DNA from: Rhodospirillales bacterium
GTDB lineage: Bacteria; Pseudomonadota; Alphaproteobacteria; CACIAM-22H2
Direction: 5' to 3'
Assembly (NCBI GenBank): GCA_016794025.1
Contig: JAEUKX010000101.1
Location: 1-46,034, forward strand
DNA: 46,034 nt
Shown: positions 1 to 10,429 of the stretch, one piece after another
Layout of the letters: each line of letters begins with the position of its first letter
How positions within the stretch are numbered: position 1 is the stretch's first letter
Program-made: the position numbers and the translations under genes
The notes under the pieces: model-generated
Databases searched by the model: none
Seen by the model: only the letters and a program-made list of their open reading frames with translations
What the model was told of the DNA's origin: nothing

Positions 1-268
1 CATCGCGTTCGGCGGCAGGGTCATCGCCGTTCCTGGCCGCCGCGATAATGCCGATGGCGCGGGTGCGCGCCTGTTCGCAAGTCAGGACGGTGCTGGGGCC
101 GAGGCTCATTCTGCGGGAGCGTCGCCCGGCCCGGTACTGGACGATGTATCCCTTGCGACCGCTAGGCAGAACGCGGAGACCGAAGCCGGGGAGTTCGTCG
201 TCCCAGATGAAATACTCGGCCGCCTGAATCTCGGCGGCGTCGATCACGCGTTTGGTCAGTTTCGGCAT
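1..268 (-). CDS. Tyrosine-type integrase, N-terminal part (runs off the left edge)
   Basis: The minus strand reads open from an ATG at 268 to the window edge, giving about 89 residues that begin MPKLTKRVIDAAEIQAAEYF and continue through WDDELPGFGLRVLPSGRKGY. This is the arm-binding N-terminal domain (DUF4102 type) of phage and genomic-island tyrosine recombinases, including the usual GFGLRV...Y.VQYR pattern and a basic stretch that would be followed by the core-binding domain. The catalytic C-terminal domain lies outside the window. The gene points away from the tRNA-derived attachment site at 477-521, about 200 bp upstream, which is the usual close association of an integrase with its att site. 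No strong ribosome binding site is visible. Family call is firm; whether the full gene is intact cannot be seen. Confidence 0.88.
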   Translation of the reverse strand, partial: MPKLTKRVIDAAEIQAAEYFIWDDELPGFGLRVLPSGRKGYIVQYRAGRRSRRMSLGPSTVLTCEQARTRAIGIIAAARNGDDPAAERD

Positions 269-476
269 GGCCCGCGATCCGCTCTTGATGCTCACTCTGC
301 TTCCAGGCACCCGCTGCGCTCGCCCGTGGAAGCACTGTGGAAGCAAGAGGGCGAAAGTCGCGGCGTGAGCCTGCGAAAATCAGAGTGTGGGGCGTCCCGC
401 TCAAAGTCAACCAAGTCATTGAAAATACGAAGAAAAAAGCAAATCCGCGTGTTCCTTCGCAATCGCTTCCCGGCCA

Positions 477-521
477 CTCATAACCTGAAGGTCACAGGTT
501 CAAATCCTGTCCCCGCAACCA
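477..521 (+). other. Attachment site: displaced 3' half of tRNA-fMet (element right end)
   Basis: These 45 bases start at the anticodon loop (CTCATAA, anticodon CAT), then give the 3' anticodon stem CCTGA, a 5-nt variable region, T-arm ACAGG/CCTGT around TTCAAAT, acceptor strand CCCCGCA, discriminator A and encoded CCA. This is the 3' half of an initiator tRNA. The bases just upstream (GGCCA) cannot pair with CCTGA and no D-arm or 5' acceptor strand exists, so it is not a tRNA gene. A 3' tRNA fragment beside an integrase is the signature of site-specific integration. The intact tRNA should lie beyond the left edge at the other end of the element. Confidence 0.85.
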
Positions 522-527
522 GATCAG

Positions 528-562
528 CCCGCCGACTCGTGAACCCGAGTCGGCGGGTTTTT
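528..562 (+). terminator. Rho-independent terminator of the displaced tRNA-fMet
   Basis: A perfect 12-bp stem (528-539 with 546-557), GC-rich, encloses a 6-nt loop and is followed by five T (558-562). It sits 6 nt after the CCA of the tRNA fragment, so it is the original terminator of the initiator tRNA gene. It marks the start of ancestral chromosome to the right of the element. The rest of 269-617 (integrase upstream region and a short spacer) shows no gene. Confidence 0.9.
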
Positions 563-617
563 CGTTTAGACTCGATGCCGGTTCCTGGCGGTTTCGCTTT
601 CGACGGGGAATGAGACG

Positions 618-1343
618 ATGCTTGGTCGGGCTTTCGCGCCGGAAGGCCGCCTGCGGGCGGCCATCAATATCGGCAACGGCGTGCTGGCGCGCCGTGCCGA
701 CCCGCATGGTCCCGTGACGGGTGTCTCGGTCGATCTCGCCAACGAGCTTGGCCGGCGCCTGGGGCTTGGCGTCGAGCCGCTCGTCGTGGCGACGGCCGGG
801 GCGGCGGTCGAGTCGATGCGCGCCGGCCAGGTCGATATCGGCTTCTTCGCTATCGACCCGGCCCGCGGGAAGGGCATCGTCTTCTCCCCGCCTTACATCC
901 ATATCGAGGGTGCTTACGCCGTACCCGTCGAGTCGCCGCTCCGTGCGCCGGCGGACGTCGATCGGCCGGGTGTGCGCATCGCCGTCGGGCGCGACAGCGC
1001 CTATGACCTGTTCCTTACGCGCGAGATCAAGGCGGCGACGCTGGTCCGCGCACCGACATCGCAGGCCGTCGTCCCGATGATGCTGGCGCAGAACCTCGAG
1101 GTTGCGGCGAATGTCCGCCAGCAGCTCGAGGTCGACCTCCCCCGGAATCCCGGCAGGCTTCGCCTGATTCCGGAAAGCTTCATGACCATCAAGCAGGCGA
1201 TGGGTCTGGCGGCCGGCCGCGATCCCGAAGCGGCCGCCTATCTGGCCGCGTTCGTCGAGGAGATGAAGGCCTCGGGATTCGTCGCGGCCGCGTTGAAGCG
1301 CCATGGCATCGAGGGTGCCGCGGTCGCGCCGGCCGGCCCCTAA
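618..1343 (+). CDS. Periplasmic-type solute-binding protein (SBP_bac_3), no signal peptide seen
   Basis: A 241-residue protein matching the family 3 extracellular solute-binding fold (polar amino acid binding). It has the N-terminal LRAAINIGNGVLA strand, the hinge stretch TGVSVDLANELGRRLG, QVDIGFFAIDPAR and FSPPYIHIEGAYAVP, and a second lobe with VRIAVGRDSAYDLFLTR. Length is typical for the mature domain. However, the reading frame begins directly with the domain (MLGRAFAPEGRLRAAIN) and has no hydrophobic leader, so as annotated it would stay in the cytoplasm. No permease or ATPase neighbours it. It may bind a ligand in the cytosol, may be a remnant of an exported protein, or may start elsewhere. 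It is the first gene to the right of the tRNA terminator. Ligand unknown. Confidence 0.75.
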   Translation: MLGRAFAPEGRLRAAINIGNGVLARRADPHGPVTGVSVDLANELGRRLGLGVEPLVVATAGAAVESMRAGQVDIGFFAIDPARGKGIVFSPPYIHIEGAYAVPVESPLRAPADVDRPGVRIAVGRDSAYDLFLTREIKAATLVRAPTSQAVVPMMLAQNLEVAANVRQQLEVDLPRNPGRLRLIPESFMTIKQAMGLAAGRDPEAAAYLAAFVEEMKASGFVAAALKRHGIEGAAVAPAGP

Positions 1344-1366
1344 CGCGGACAGCATTGCCGGAAGGG

Positions 1367-2149
1367 TCAGGGATCTGCCCCGCCGGCCTCGCCGACGACA
1401 TATTCGATATGCCGGTGGCCCGCGGAGTCGGTCCGGATGCGCACGTCGACGCCGAACACGTCTCGCACAAGATCGGGCGTAAGAACCGTCTGCGGGCTTC
1501 CCGCGGCGACGAGCTTGCCTGCCTGCATCACCGCGATCTCGTCGCAGAAGAGCGAGGCAAGGTTGAGGTCGTGCAGCGCCACGAGGCAGGTGACGCCCAG
1601 GCGGCGCACCATCGACAGGATCGAAAGCTGGTGGCGGATGTCGAGATGGTTCGTGGGCTCGTCGAGGATGAGTTCGCCCGGTTCCTGCGCGAGCGCGCGG
1701 GCGATCTGCGCGCGCTGGCGCTCGCCGCCCGAAAGTGTGTGCCAGGCCTGGTCATGCCGGTCGGCGAGGCCCACGCGCGCGAGCGCGCCTTCGACGGCGT
1801 GTTCGTCGGCGTCCGACCATGAGGCGAGCGCCGCGCGGTGCGGCGTCCGGCCCAACCGCACGACATCGCACACCGTCAGGCCCACGTCGGTCGACGCCTG
1901 CTGCTCGACGAAGGCGAGCCGCCGCGCGAGCGCGCGTCGCGCGTAGCCGTCGATGTCGCGCCCGTCCAGCCGCACCACGCCGCCGGCGATGCGCCGCAGG
2001 CGGCAAAGCACGCGAAGCAGGCTGGATTTGCCGGACCCATTTGGCCCCACGAGGCCGAGCATGCGCCCCGGCCGGGCTTCCAGCGTCACGCCGTCGACGA
2101 TCATGCGGCCGCCTGCCGCCCAGCGCACGTCGTGGGCCGAAAGCGTCAT
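1367..2149 (-). CDS. btuD: Cobalamin (B12)-type ABC transporter, ATP-binding protein
   Basis: A 260-residue FecE/BtuD-family ATPase. Visible motifs are Walker A GPNGSGKSS near residue 35, Q-loop VEQQAS, signature LSGGERQRAQIARAL, Walker B ELILDEPTNHLD and switch His in VALHDLNLA. It would power import through the BtuC-like permease. The start ATG at 2149 overlaps the permease stop (ATGA), and begins MTLSAHDVRWAAGG; the much longer open frame upstream is only the permease gene read out of frame. It is the last gene of the riboswitch-led operon, so cobalamin or a corrinoid is the likely cargo. An iron-siderophore role is the family alternative, made less likely by the riboswitch. Confidence 0.88.
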   Translation of the reverse strand: MTLSAHDVRWAAGGRMIVDGVTLEARPGRMLGLVGPNGSGKSSLLRVLCRLRRIAGGVVRLDGRDIDGYARRALARRLAFVEQQASTDVGLTVCDVVRLGRTPHRAALASWSDADEHAVEGALARVGLADRHDQAWHTLSGGERQRAQIARALAQEPGELILDEPTNHLDIRHQLSILSMVRRLGVTCLVALHDLNLASLFCDEIAVMQAGKLVAAGSPQTVLTPDLVRDVFGVDVRIRTDSAGHRHIEYVVGEAGGADP

Positions 2150-3179
2150 GTCCGCGCCCGTGCGCGGTAAAGGATGATCGCGAAGGCGGGCGCGCCGAAC
2201 AGCGCGGTGACGACGCCGATGGGCAGGATCTGCTGGGGTACGAGCACGCGCGACAGGATGTCGGCCAGGATCATGAACACCGCCCCGCCGACCAGAGACG
2301 CCGGCAGCAGCCGCGCATGGCCGGGTCCCACGAGGAAGCGCGCCGCGTGCGGGATGACGAGGCCCACGAACCCGATCGTGCCGACGATCGAAACCATCAC
2401 CGCGGTCATGACCGCGGTCGTCGCCAGCAGCACGATGCGCATGCGCGCGACGGCCACGCCCAGCGAGGCGGCCGTGTCGGCGCCGAAGGCGAACGCGTCG
2501 AGCGCCTTGGCGTGGACGACGCACACCGCGAATCCTGCCAGTGCCACGGGCGCGGCGACGCCGACATCCGGCCAGCGTACGCCGCCGAAATTCCCCAGAA
2601 GCCAGAACATCACGCCGCGCGCCTGCTCGGCCGTCGCCAGCGTCGTCACGATCGTCGCGGTCGCGGCGTTGAAAAGCTGCGAACCCGCGACGCCGGCAAG
2701 GATGACCCGCTCGCTCGCCCCGCCCGCACCTGCTGCCAGCAGGCCGACGACCGCCAGCGCCAGGATCGATCCGGCAAACGCCCCGGCCGAAAGCGTCAGC
2801 GCCGATCCGCCCACGCCGAGGATCAGCACGCACACGGCACCGGTCGAGGCCCCTGCGGAAATGCCGAGGATATAGGGCTCGGCCAGCGGATTGCGCAGCA
2901 GCGCCTGCAGGATCGCGCCCGACAGGGCCAGCGCGCCGCCGCATAACGCCGCCATCAGCGCGCGGCTCAGCCGGTATTCGAAGATGACGCCCTGCTGGAT
3001 CGGCCCGACCGGGTAACCCGCATCGAAAAGCCCGTTGGCGAGCGCGCGGAAGGCGACGGCGGGCGGAATCCGCATTTCCCCGATGGTGACCGCCGTCGCG
3101 ATCGACAGCGCCACCGCGGCGGCTGCCGCGATGGCGATGCCGATGCGAAGCGGCCAGTTCGGGCGATGGACGCCGTGCG

Positions 3180-3183
<4 letters not shown>
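2146..3183 (-). CDS. btuC: Cobalamin (B12)-type ABC transporter, FecCD-family permease
   Basis: A 345-residue integral membrane protein of the FecCD/BtuC family, with about ten hydrophobic segments and the family stretches RLSRALMAALCGGALALSGA, LLRNPLAEPYILGISAGAS and GTIGFVGLVIPHAARFLVGP (the ATPase-contact loop). I chose the TTG at 3183 because it overlaps the stop of the upstream binding-protein gene (A-TTG-A) and gives the normal family length; there is no ATG or GTG before the first membrane helix. The gene is translationally coupled at both ends, which suggests equal synthesis of the transporter parts. The corrinoid assignment rests on the riboswitch upstream of the operon. Confidence 0.88.
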
Positions 3184-6846
<3,663 letters not shown>

Positions 6847-6873
6847 GGCGGCTGCGGCGCCGTGCCGATGACG

Positions 6874-6914
6874 GGCCCGCCGATCCCTGATCCGGATCGG
6901 TGGGCCTTTCATTT
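6874..6914 (+). terminator. Rho-independent terminator after katG
   Basis: A 13-bp stem (6874-6886 with 6894-6906, one G-T wobble) with a 7-nt loop is followed by TTTCATTT. It lies 27 bp after the katG stop and before the MFS gene, so the two genes are probably separate transcripts. Confidence 0.75.
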
Positions 6915-6961
6915 CGGGGGGCGCCGAAGCATCGGCCTTCCCGCTGCGGTAGGTTCGGGCC

Positions 6962-8233
6962 ATGCAGAGCGGAACCGCAACCCGACCCTTCTTCGGCTGG
7001 CATGTCGTCGCCGGCGCCTTCGTTCTGGCCGTGTTCGGCTGGGGCCTCGGCTTCTACGGCCCGCCGGTCTATCTGCAGGCCGTGCGCGAGCGCACGGGTT
7101 GGCCGATCTCGCTCGTCTCGGCGGCCGTGACCGTCCATTTCCTCGTCGGCGCGCTTGTCGTGGCCGCACTTCCGCGGCTCTACCGCCGCTTCGGCCTGCC
7201 GGTCGTGACCGTTGCGGGTGCCTGCGGGCTTTCGCTGGGGCTCCTCGGGTGGGGGCTGGCGGCCGAACCGTGGCAGCTCTTTGCGGCGACACTGTTGACC
7301 GGGGCGGGATGGGTGACGATGGCCGCGGCGGCCGTCAACGCCATCGTCTCGCCGTGGTTCGTCCGCCTGCGGCCGAGGGCGCTTTCGACGGCCTATAACG
7401 GGGCAAGCGTCGGCGGCATCGTCTTCTCGCCGCTTCTGGTCTTCCTGATCGGCCGGTATGGCTTTTCGGCTGCGGCTGCGACGGTCGGGTTCTGTGCCGT
7501 GGCGGTCGTTGCCTTCCTTTCGCTGCGCGTATTCCGGCCGACGCCGGAATCCCTCGGCCAGCTGCCGGACGGCGGCGAAGTGGTGGCCGGGCCCGCGGCA
7601 GCGCCGGGGGCGGGCGCGCCACCCCTGCCGGGGGGCCTGCTGCTGCGCGATGCGCGATTCCGCACGCTTGCGGCGGGCATGGCACTGGGTCTTTTCGCGC
7701 AGATCGGCCTTGTTGCCCATCTCTTCTCGATGATCGTGCCGGCGCTTGGGTCCGCGGGGGCTGGCACCGCTATGGGTCTCGCGACGGCATCGGCCATTGC
7801 GGGCCGCACGGCCTTCGGATGGCTCATGCCGGCGGGCGCCGACAGGCGGCTCGCCGCGGCCGCCAGCTATGCGCTGCAGATCGGCGGCATCCTCGTGCTT
7901 TTCCTTTCGGGATTTGCAAGCCCGGCCCTGGTCGTCGTCGGCGTCGCGCTTTTCGGCTTCGGTATCGGGAACGCCACTTCGCTGCCGCCCCTGATCGCGC
8001 AGGGCGAGTTCGATCGCGCGGACGTGCCGCGTGCGGTGGCGCTGATCGTGGCAATCGCGCAGGCCGGTTATGCATTCGCGCCCGCCGTCTTCGGCCTGCT
8101 GCGCGACCTGACAGGGTCGGCCGAGCCGGTCCTCTACCTTGCCGCCGCCGTCAAGCTCGCCGCGATCGCCGCGTTCCTCGCCGGGCGCGGGGCGCGTCAG
8201 TCCCTGTCGGGTGCGCCCAGCGGGAACAGGTGA
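6962..8233 (+). CDS. MFS transporter
   Basis: A 423-residue major facilitator superfamily permease with about twelve hydrophobic segments and a central hydrophilic loop near residues 185-220. It begins MQSGTATRPFFGWHVVAGAFVLAVFGWGLGFYG, resembling the oxalate/formate-antiporter-like and monocarboxylate-type MFS group (the FGWxVVAGAF opening). RLRPRALSTAYNGASVGGIV after the fourth or fifth helix is typical of that group. Substrate is not predictable. Its 3' end overlaps the opposing GST gene by 37 bp. The start ATG has only a weak ribosome binding site (GGTTCGGGCC). Confidence 0.85.
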   Translation: MQSGTATRPFFGWHVVAGAFVLAVFGWGLGFYGPPVYLQAVRERTGWPISLVSAAVTVHFLVGALVVAALPRLYRRFGLPVVTVAGACGLSLGLLGWGLAAEPWQLFAATLLTGAGWVTMAAAAVNAIVSPWFVRLRPRALSTAYNGASVGGIVFSPLLVFLIGRYGFSAAAATVGFCAVAVVAFLSLRVFRPTPESLGQLPDGGEVVAGPAAAPGAGAPPLPGGLLLRDARFRTLAAGMALGLFAQIGLVAHLFSMIVPALGSAGAGTAMGLATASAIAGRTAFGWLMPAGADRRLAAAASYALQIGGILVLFLSGFASPALVVVGVALFGFGIGNATSLPPLIAQGEFDRADVPRAVALIVAIAQAGYAFAPAVFGLLRDLTGSAEPVLYLAAAVKLAAIAAFLAGRGARQSLSGAPSGNR

Positions 8234-8856
8234 CGGTAGGGGCGCCCCTCGTCGACCGCGCGCGCGAAGGACGGCCGGGCGAGGAGGCGCGCGCGGTAGG
8301 CACGCAGGTTTTCATGCCCTGCGGGCAAGGCGTGGCACCAGTCCGCGTAGAACAGGGCAGGTGCCGCCGCGCAGTCCGCAAGCCCGAATTCCGCGCCCGC
8401 CGCCCACTGCCGGCCGGCCAGCTTCGCGTCGAGCCACGCATAGATCGTGTCGAGTTGCGTGCGGGCGGCCGCAACGCCGAGCGTGTCGCGCGCATCGGCC
8501 GGCCGCAGCGCGTCGAAGACGATCTTCTGCATGGGCGTCATCACGTAGTTGTCGAAGATCCGGTCCATCAGGCGCGCCTCGATCGCCGCGCGCGGGTCCG
8601 CCGGCACGAGCCGGCGCGGGCCCGGATGCACGAGATCGAGATGCTCGATGATGATGGTCGATTCCAGGATCGCCGTGCCGTTGTCGACGAGGACGGGCAT
8701 GCGCTTCATCGGCCAGAGTGCCGCAAGCGCCGCGACGGACGCGGGGTTCCCGAATTCAACCGCGCGGAACTCGAACTTCGTTCCCGCTTCGTAGAGGGCC
8801 GTCAGCACCTTCTGGCAATAGGACGACAGCGGGTGGGCATGGAGGACGAGAGACAT
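8197..8856 (-). CDS. Glutathione S-transferase family protein
   Basis: A 219-residue cytosolic GST-fold protein. The thioredoxin-like N-terminal domain (residues 1-78) shows HPLSSYCQKVLTALYEAG, with the cis-Pro segment MKRMPVLVDNG and the glutathione-binding LESTIIIEHLD. The helical C-terminal domain runs to about residue 210 and holds FGLADCAAAPALFYADW, the usual D in the N-capping box. I chose the second ATG (8856) because GAGGAG lies 7 nt before it, whereas the ATG at 8862 directly abuts that element. Two ATG codons 6 nt apart leave a two-residue doubt. Converges on and overlaps the MFS gene. Substrate unknown; detoxification is a family-level guess. Confidence 0.88.
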   Translation of the reverse strand: MSLVLHAHPLSSYCQKVLTALYEAGTKFEFRAVEFGNPASVAALAALWPMKRMPVLVDNGTAILESTIIIEHLDLVHPGPRRLVPADPRAAIEARLMDRIFDNYVMTPMQKIVFDALRPADARDTLGVAAARTQLDTIYAWLDAKLAGRQWAAGAEFGLADCAAAPALFYADWCHALPAGHENLRAYRARLLARPSFARAVDEGRPYRHLFPLGAPDRD

Positions 8857-8867
8857 CTGCATTCTCC

Positions 8868-9440
8868 TCAGCGCACGCGCCTGTAGTGGATGATCGCACT
8901 TCCCGTGTCGAGCCGGCGGACATCGACCGTCTCCAGCTCGAGCGGCGGCAGGCCGTCGGCGAACAGGCGCTTGCCGTTCCCGAAAATTGTCGGCGTCACC
9001 ATGATGCGGTACTCGTCCGGCAGGTCGTGCGCGACGAGGCTGTGCGCAAGACCGGCGCCGCCGAAGGAGAAGATGTCGCCATCGACTTCCGCCTTGAGCC
9101 GCGCGACGGCGCCCGCAACATCGCCGCGCATGAGCCGCGCGTTCCAGCCCGGATTGCCTTCGAGCGTGGTCGAAACGACCGTCTTCGGCAGCCGGTTCAT
9201 CGTGCCGGCATAGGCGATCGATGCCGCGATGCTTCCCGGATCGGTCTCCGCCGCCTGCCAGAATTCCCGGTTGAAGAGGAAGTTCCGGCGTCCATAGAGC
9301 AGATGGCGCGCGCGGCCAAGGCCCGCCAGCGACCAGTGCTTCTCGACCTCGTCCGACCAGGGTGGCGGCCGGAACTGGCCGTCGGCCCCCTCGGTGCGGC
9401 CATCGAGGCTCGTGAACATCGCCAGGACGAGGCTTCCCAT
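8868..9440 (-). CDS. Dihydrofolate reductase / RibD C-terminal family reductase
   Basis: A 190-residue NAD(P)H-dependent reductase of the RibD_C/DHFR-like family (YyaP/YwjB type). It starts MGSLVLAMFTSLDGRTEGADGQF, the family's opening strand with the SLDG motif, and continues with ARHLLYGRRNFLF, NRLPKTVVSTTLEG, DIFSFGGAGLAHSLVAHDLPDEYRIMVTPTIFGNGKRLF, the cofactor-binding glycine stretch. The ATG at 9440 follows GGGGGATGTC. It is only 11 bp upstream of the GST gene, so the two may be cotranscribed. It is divergent from the HxlR regulator, the usual arrangement for a regulator and its target. The physiological substrate of such proteins is generally unknown. Confidence 0.85.
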   Translation of the reverse strand: MGSLVLAMFTSLDGRTEGADGQFRPPPWSDEVEKHWSLAGLGRARHLLYGRRNFLFNREFWQAAETDPGSIAASIAYAGTMNRLPKTVVSTTLEGNPGWNARLMRGDVAGAVARLKAEVDGDIFSFGGAGLAHSLVAHDLPDEYRIMVTPTIFGNGKRLFADGLPPLELETVDVRRLDTGSAIIHYRRVR

Positions 9441-9465
9441 GACATCCCCCAGACCAGTTTCAATC

Positions 9466-9512
9466 TGCAACCGGTTGAGGTTTACCGAAACCGATCCTAT
9501 ATTGCAACCGGT
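9466..9512. promoter_or_regulatory. Repeated candidate HxlR operator (TGCAACCGGT twice)
   Basis: The 94-bp divergent region holds two direct copies of TGCAACCGGT, at 9466-9475 and 9503-9512, 37 bp apart centre to centre. The first lies within the perfect palindrome CAACCGGTTG (9468-9477). Spacing and position before both genes fit binding by the HxlR protein encoded at 9535. Confidence 0.55.
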
Positions 9513-9534
9513 ATTCAGGGGCGGGTCCAGAACG

Positions 9535-10047
9535 ATGAAAGCCGGGCACCGGTCGGGCTGTCCGATCAATCTAACGCTGGAGATGATCGGCGATCGCTGG
9601 AGCCTGATCGTCATCCGCGACGTGATGTTCGGCAACCGGCGGCACTTCCGCGAACTCCGGCGTGGCTCCGAGGAGAAGATCGCCTCGAATATCCTCGCCG
9701 ACCGGCTCAAGCGGCTCGTCCAGCTCGACCTGCTGAGCCGGCGCGACGATCCGAGTCACGCGCAGAAGGCGATCTACAGCCTGACCGAATCCTCGATCCA
9801 GCTCGTGCCGGTCTTCGCCCAGCTCGGTGCCTGGGGGCGCCGCCATACGCCGGTTTCGCGCGAGCTCTCGATCCGCGCGCGGCTGCTGGAGGAGGGCGGG
9901 CCCGCCATGTGGAAGGATTTCATGGCCGAATTGCGCGCGATCCATCTCGGCGCGCCGCAGCCGGCGCGCTCCGTCTTCGGCGAGCTCCAGTCGGCCTACT
10001 TGCGCGAAGTCGCGCGGGGCGCGCGCGCCGCGGGAACGCGCCGGTAG
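9535..10047 (+). CDS. HxlR-family transcriptional regulator
   Basis: A 170-residue winged-helix regulator. The HxlR domain is at residues 5-100: GCPINLTLEMIGDRWSLIVIRDVMFG, RHFRELRRG, IASNILADRLKRLVQLDLLSR, and the wing DDPSHAQKAIYSLTES. Cys9 in the GCP motif sits where several redox- or electrophile-sensing HxlR proteins carry their sensor cysteine; that function here is inference. The extra C-terminal 70 residues are longer than minimal HxlR proteins. The ATG at 9535 is preferred because it starts just before the domain; an open frame extending upstream crosses the divergent operator region. It probably controls itself and the divergent reductase. Its last 52 bp overlap the opposing cupin gene. 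Confidence 0.88.
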   Translation: MKAGHRSGCPINLTLEMIGDRWSLIVIRDVMFGNRRHFRELRRGSEEKIASNILADRLKRLVQLDLLSRRDDPSHAQKAIYSLTESSIQLVPVFAQLGAWGRRHTPVSRELSIRARLLEEGGPAMWKDFMAELRAIHLGAPQPARSVFGELQSAYLREVARGARAAGTRR

Positions 10048-10424
10048 TCGTCCGACAGGCGCTCGATATCGGCCTCGTCGAGGACGGGACCGTGCTGGAT
10101 CTCGATCAGCGTCAGCGGAACCTTCCCGTCGTTGGCAAGCCGGTGGACCATCTGCACGGGGATGTCGACCGCTTCGCCCGCGCGCACGCGCCTGTTCCGC
10201 GTGCCCAGCGTCACGGTTCCGCTGCCCTCGACGATGAACCAGTGCTCGGCCCGGCCCGAATGGCGCTGCAGTGACAGGCGTTCGCCGGGCATCACGACGA
10301 TCCGCTTGACGACGAACGCGTTGTCGAGATCGACGACCCGCCACGTGCCCCATGGCCGCTTGCCGGAGGCGCCGCGCCGATACGTGTTGCGGGGCTGCGA
10401 TGCGTTCGTGCCGTGTCTTGCCAT
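9996..10424 (-). CDS. Cupin protein, mannose-6-phosphate isomerase type II C-terminal-like
   Basis: A 142-residue single cupin domain. The sequence RPWGTWRVVDL, VKRIVVMPGERLSLQRHSGRAEHWFIVEGSGTVTLG and GEAVDIPVQMVHRLAN matches the C-terminal phosphomannose isomerase domain of the bifunctional GMP/PMI enzymes. Metal-binding positions can be seen in H-x-GRAEHW and the later H in VHRLAN. It lacks the nucleotidyltransferase domain, so it is a stand-alone isomerase-like cupin. It begins 5 bp after the stop of the hybrid histidine kinase and is probably cotranscribed with it. The 3' end overlaps the opposing HxlR gene by 52 bp. Actual activity is uncertain. Confidence 0.8.
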   Translation of the reverse strand: MARHGTNASQPRNTYRRGASGKRPWGTWRVVDLDNAFVVKRIVVMPGERLSLQRHSGRAEHWFIVEGSGTVTLGTRNRRVRAGEAVDIPVQMVHRLANDGKVPLTLIEIQHGPVLDEADIERLSDDYRRVPAARAPRATSRK

Positions 10425-10429
10425 TCTGC

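Noticed and set aside
450..521. A complete tRNA gene
   Set aside because: There is no 5' acceptor strand, D-arm or matching 5' anticodon stem; only the 3' 45 nt are tRNA sequence.
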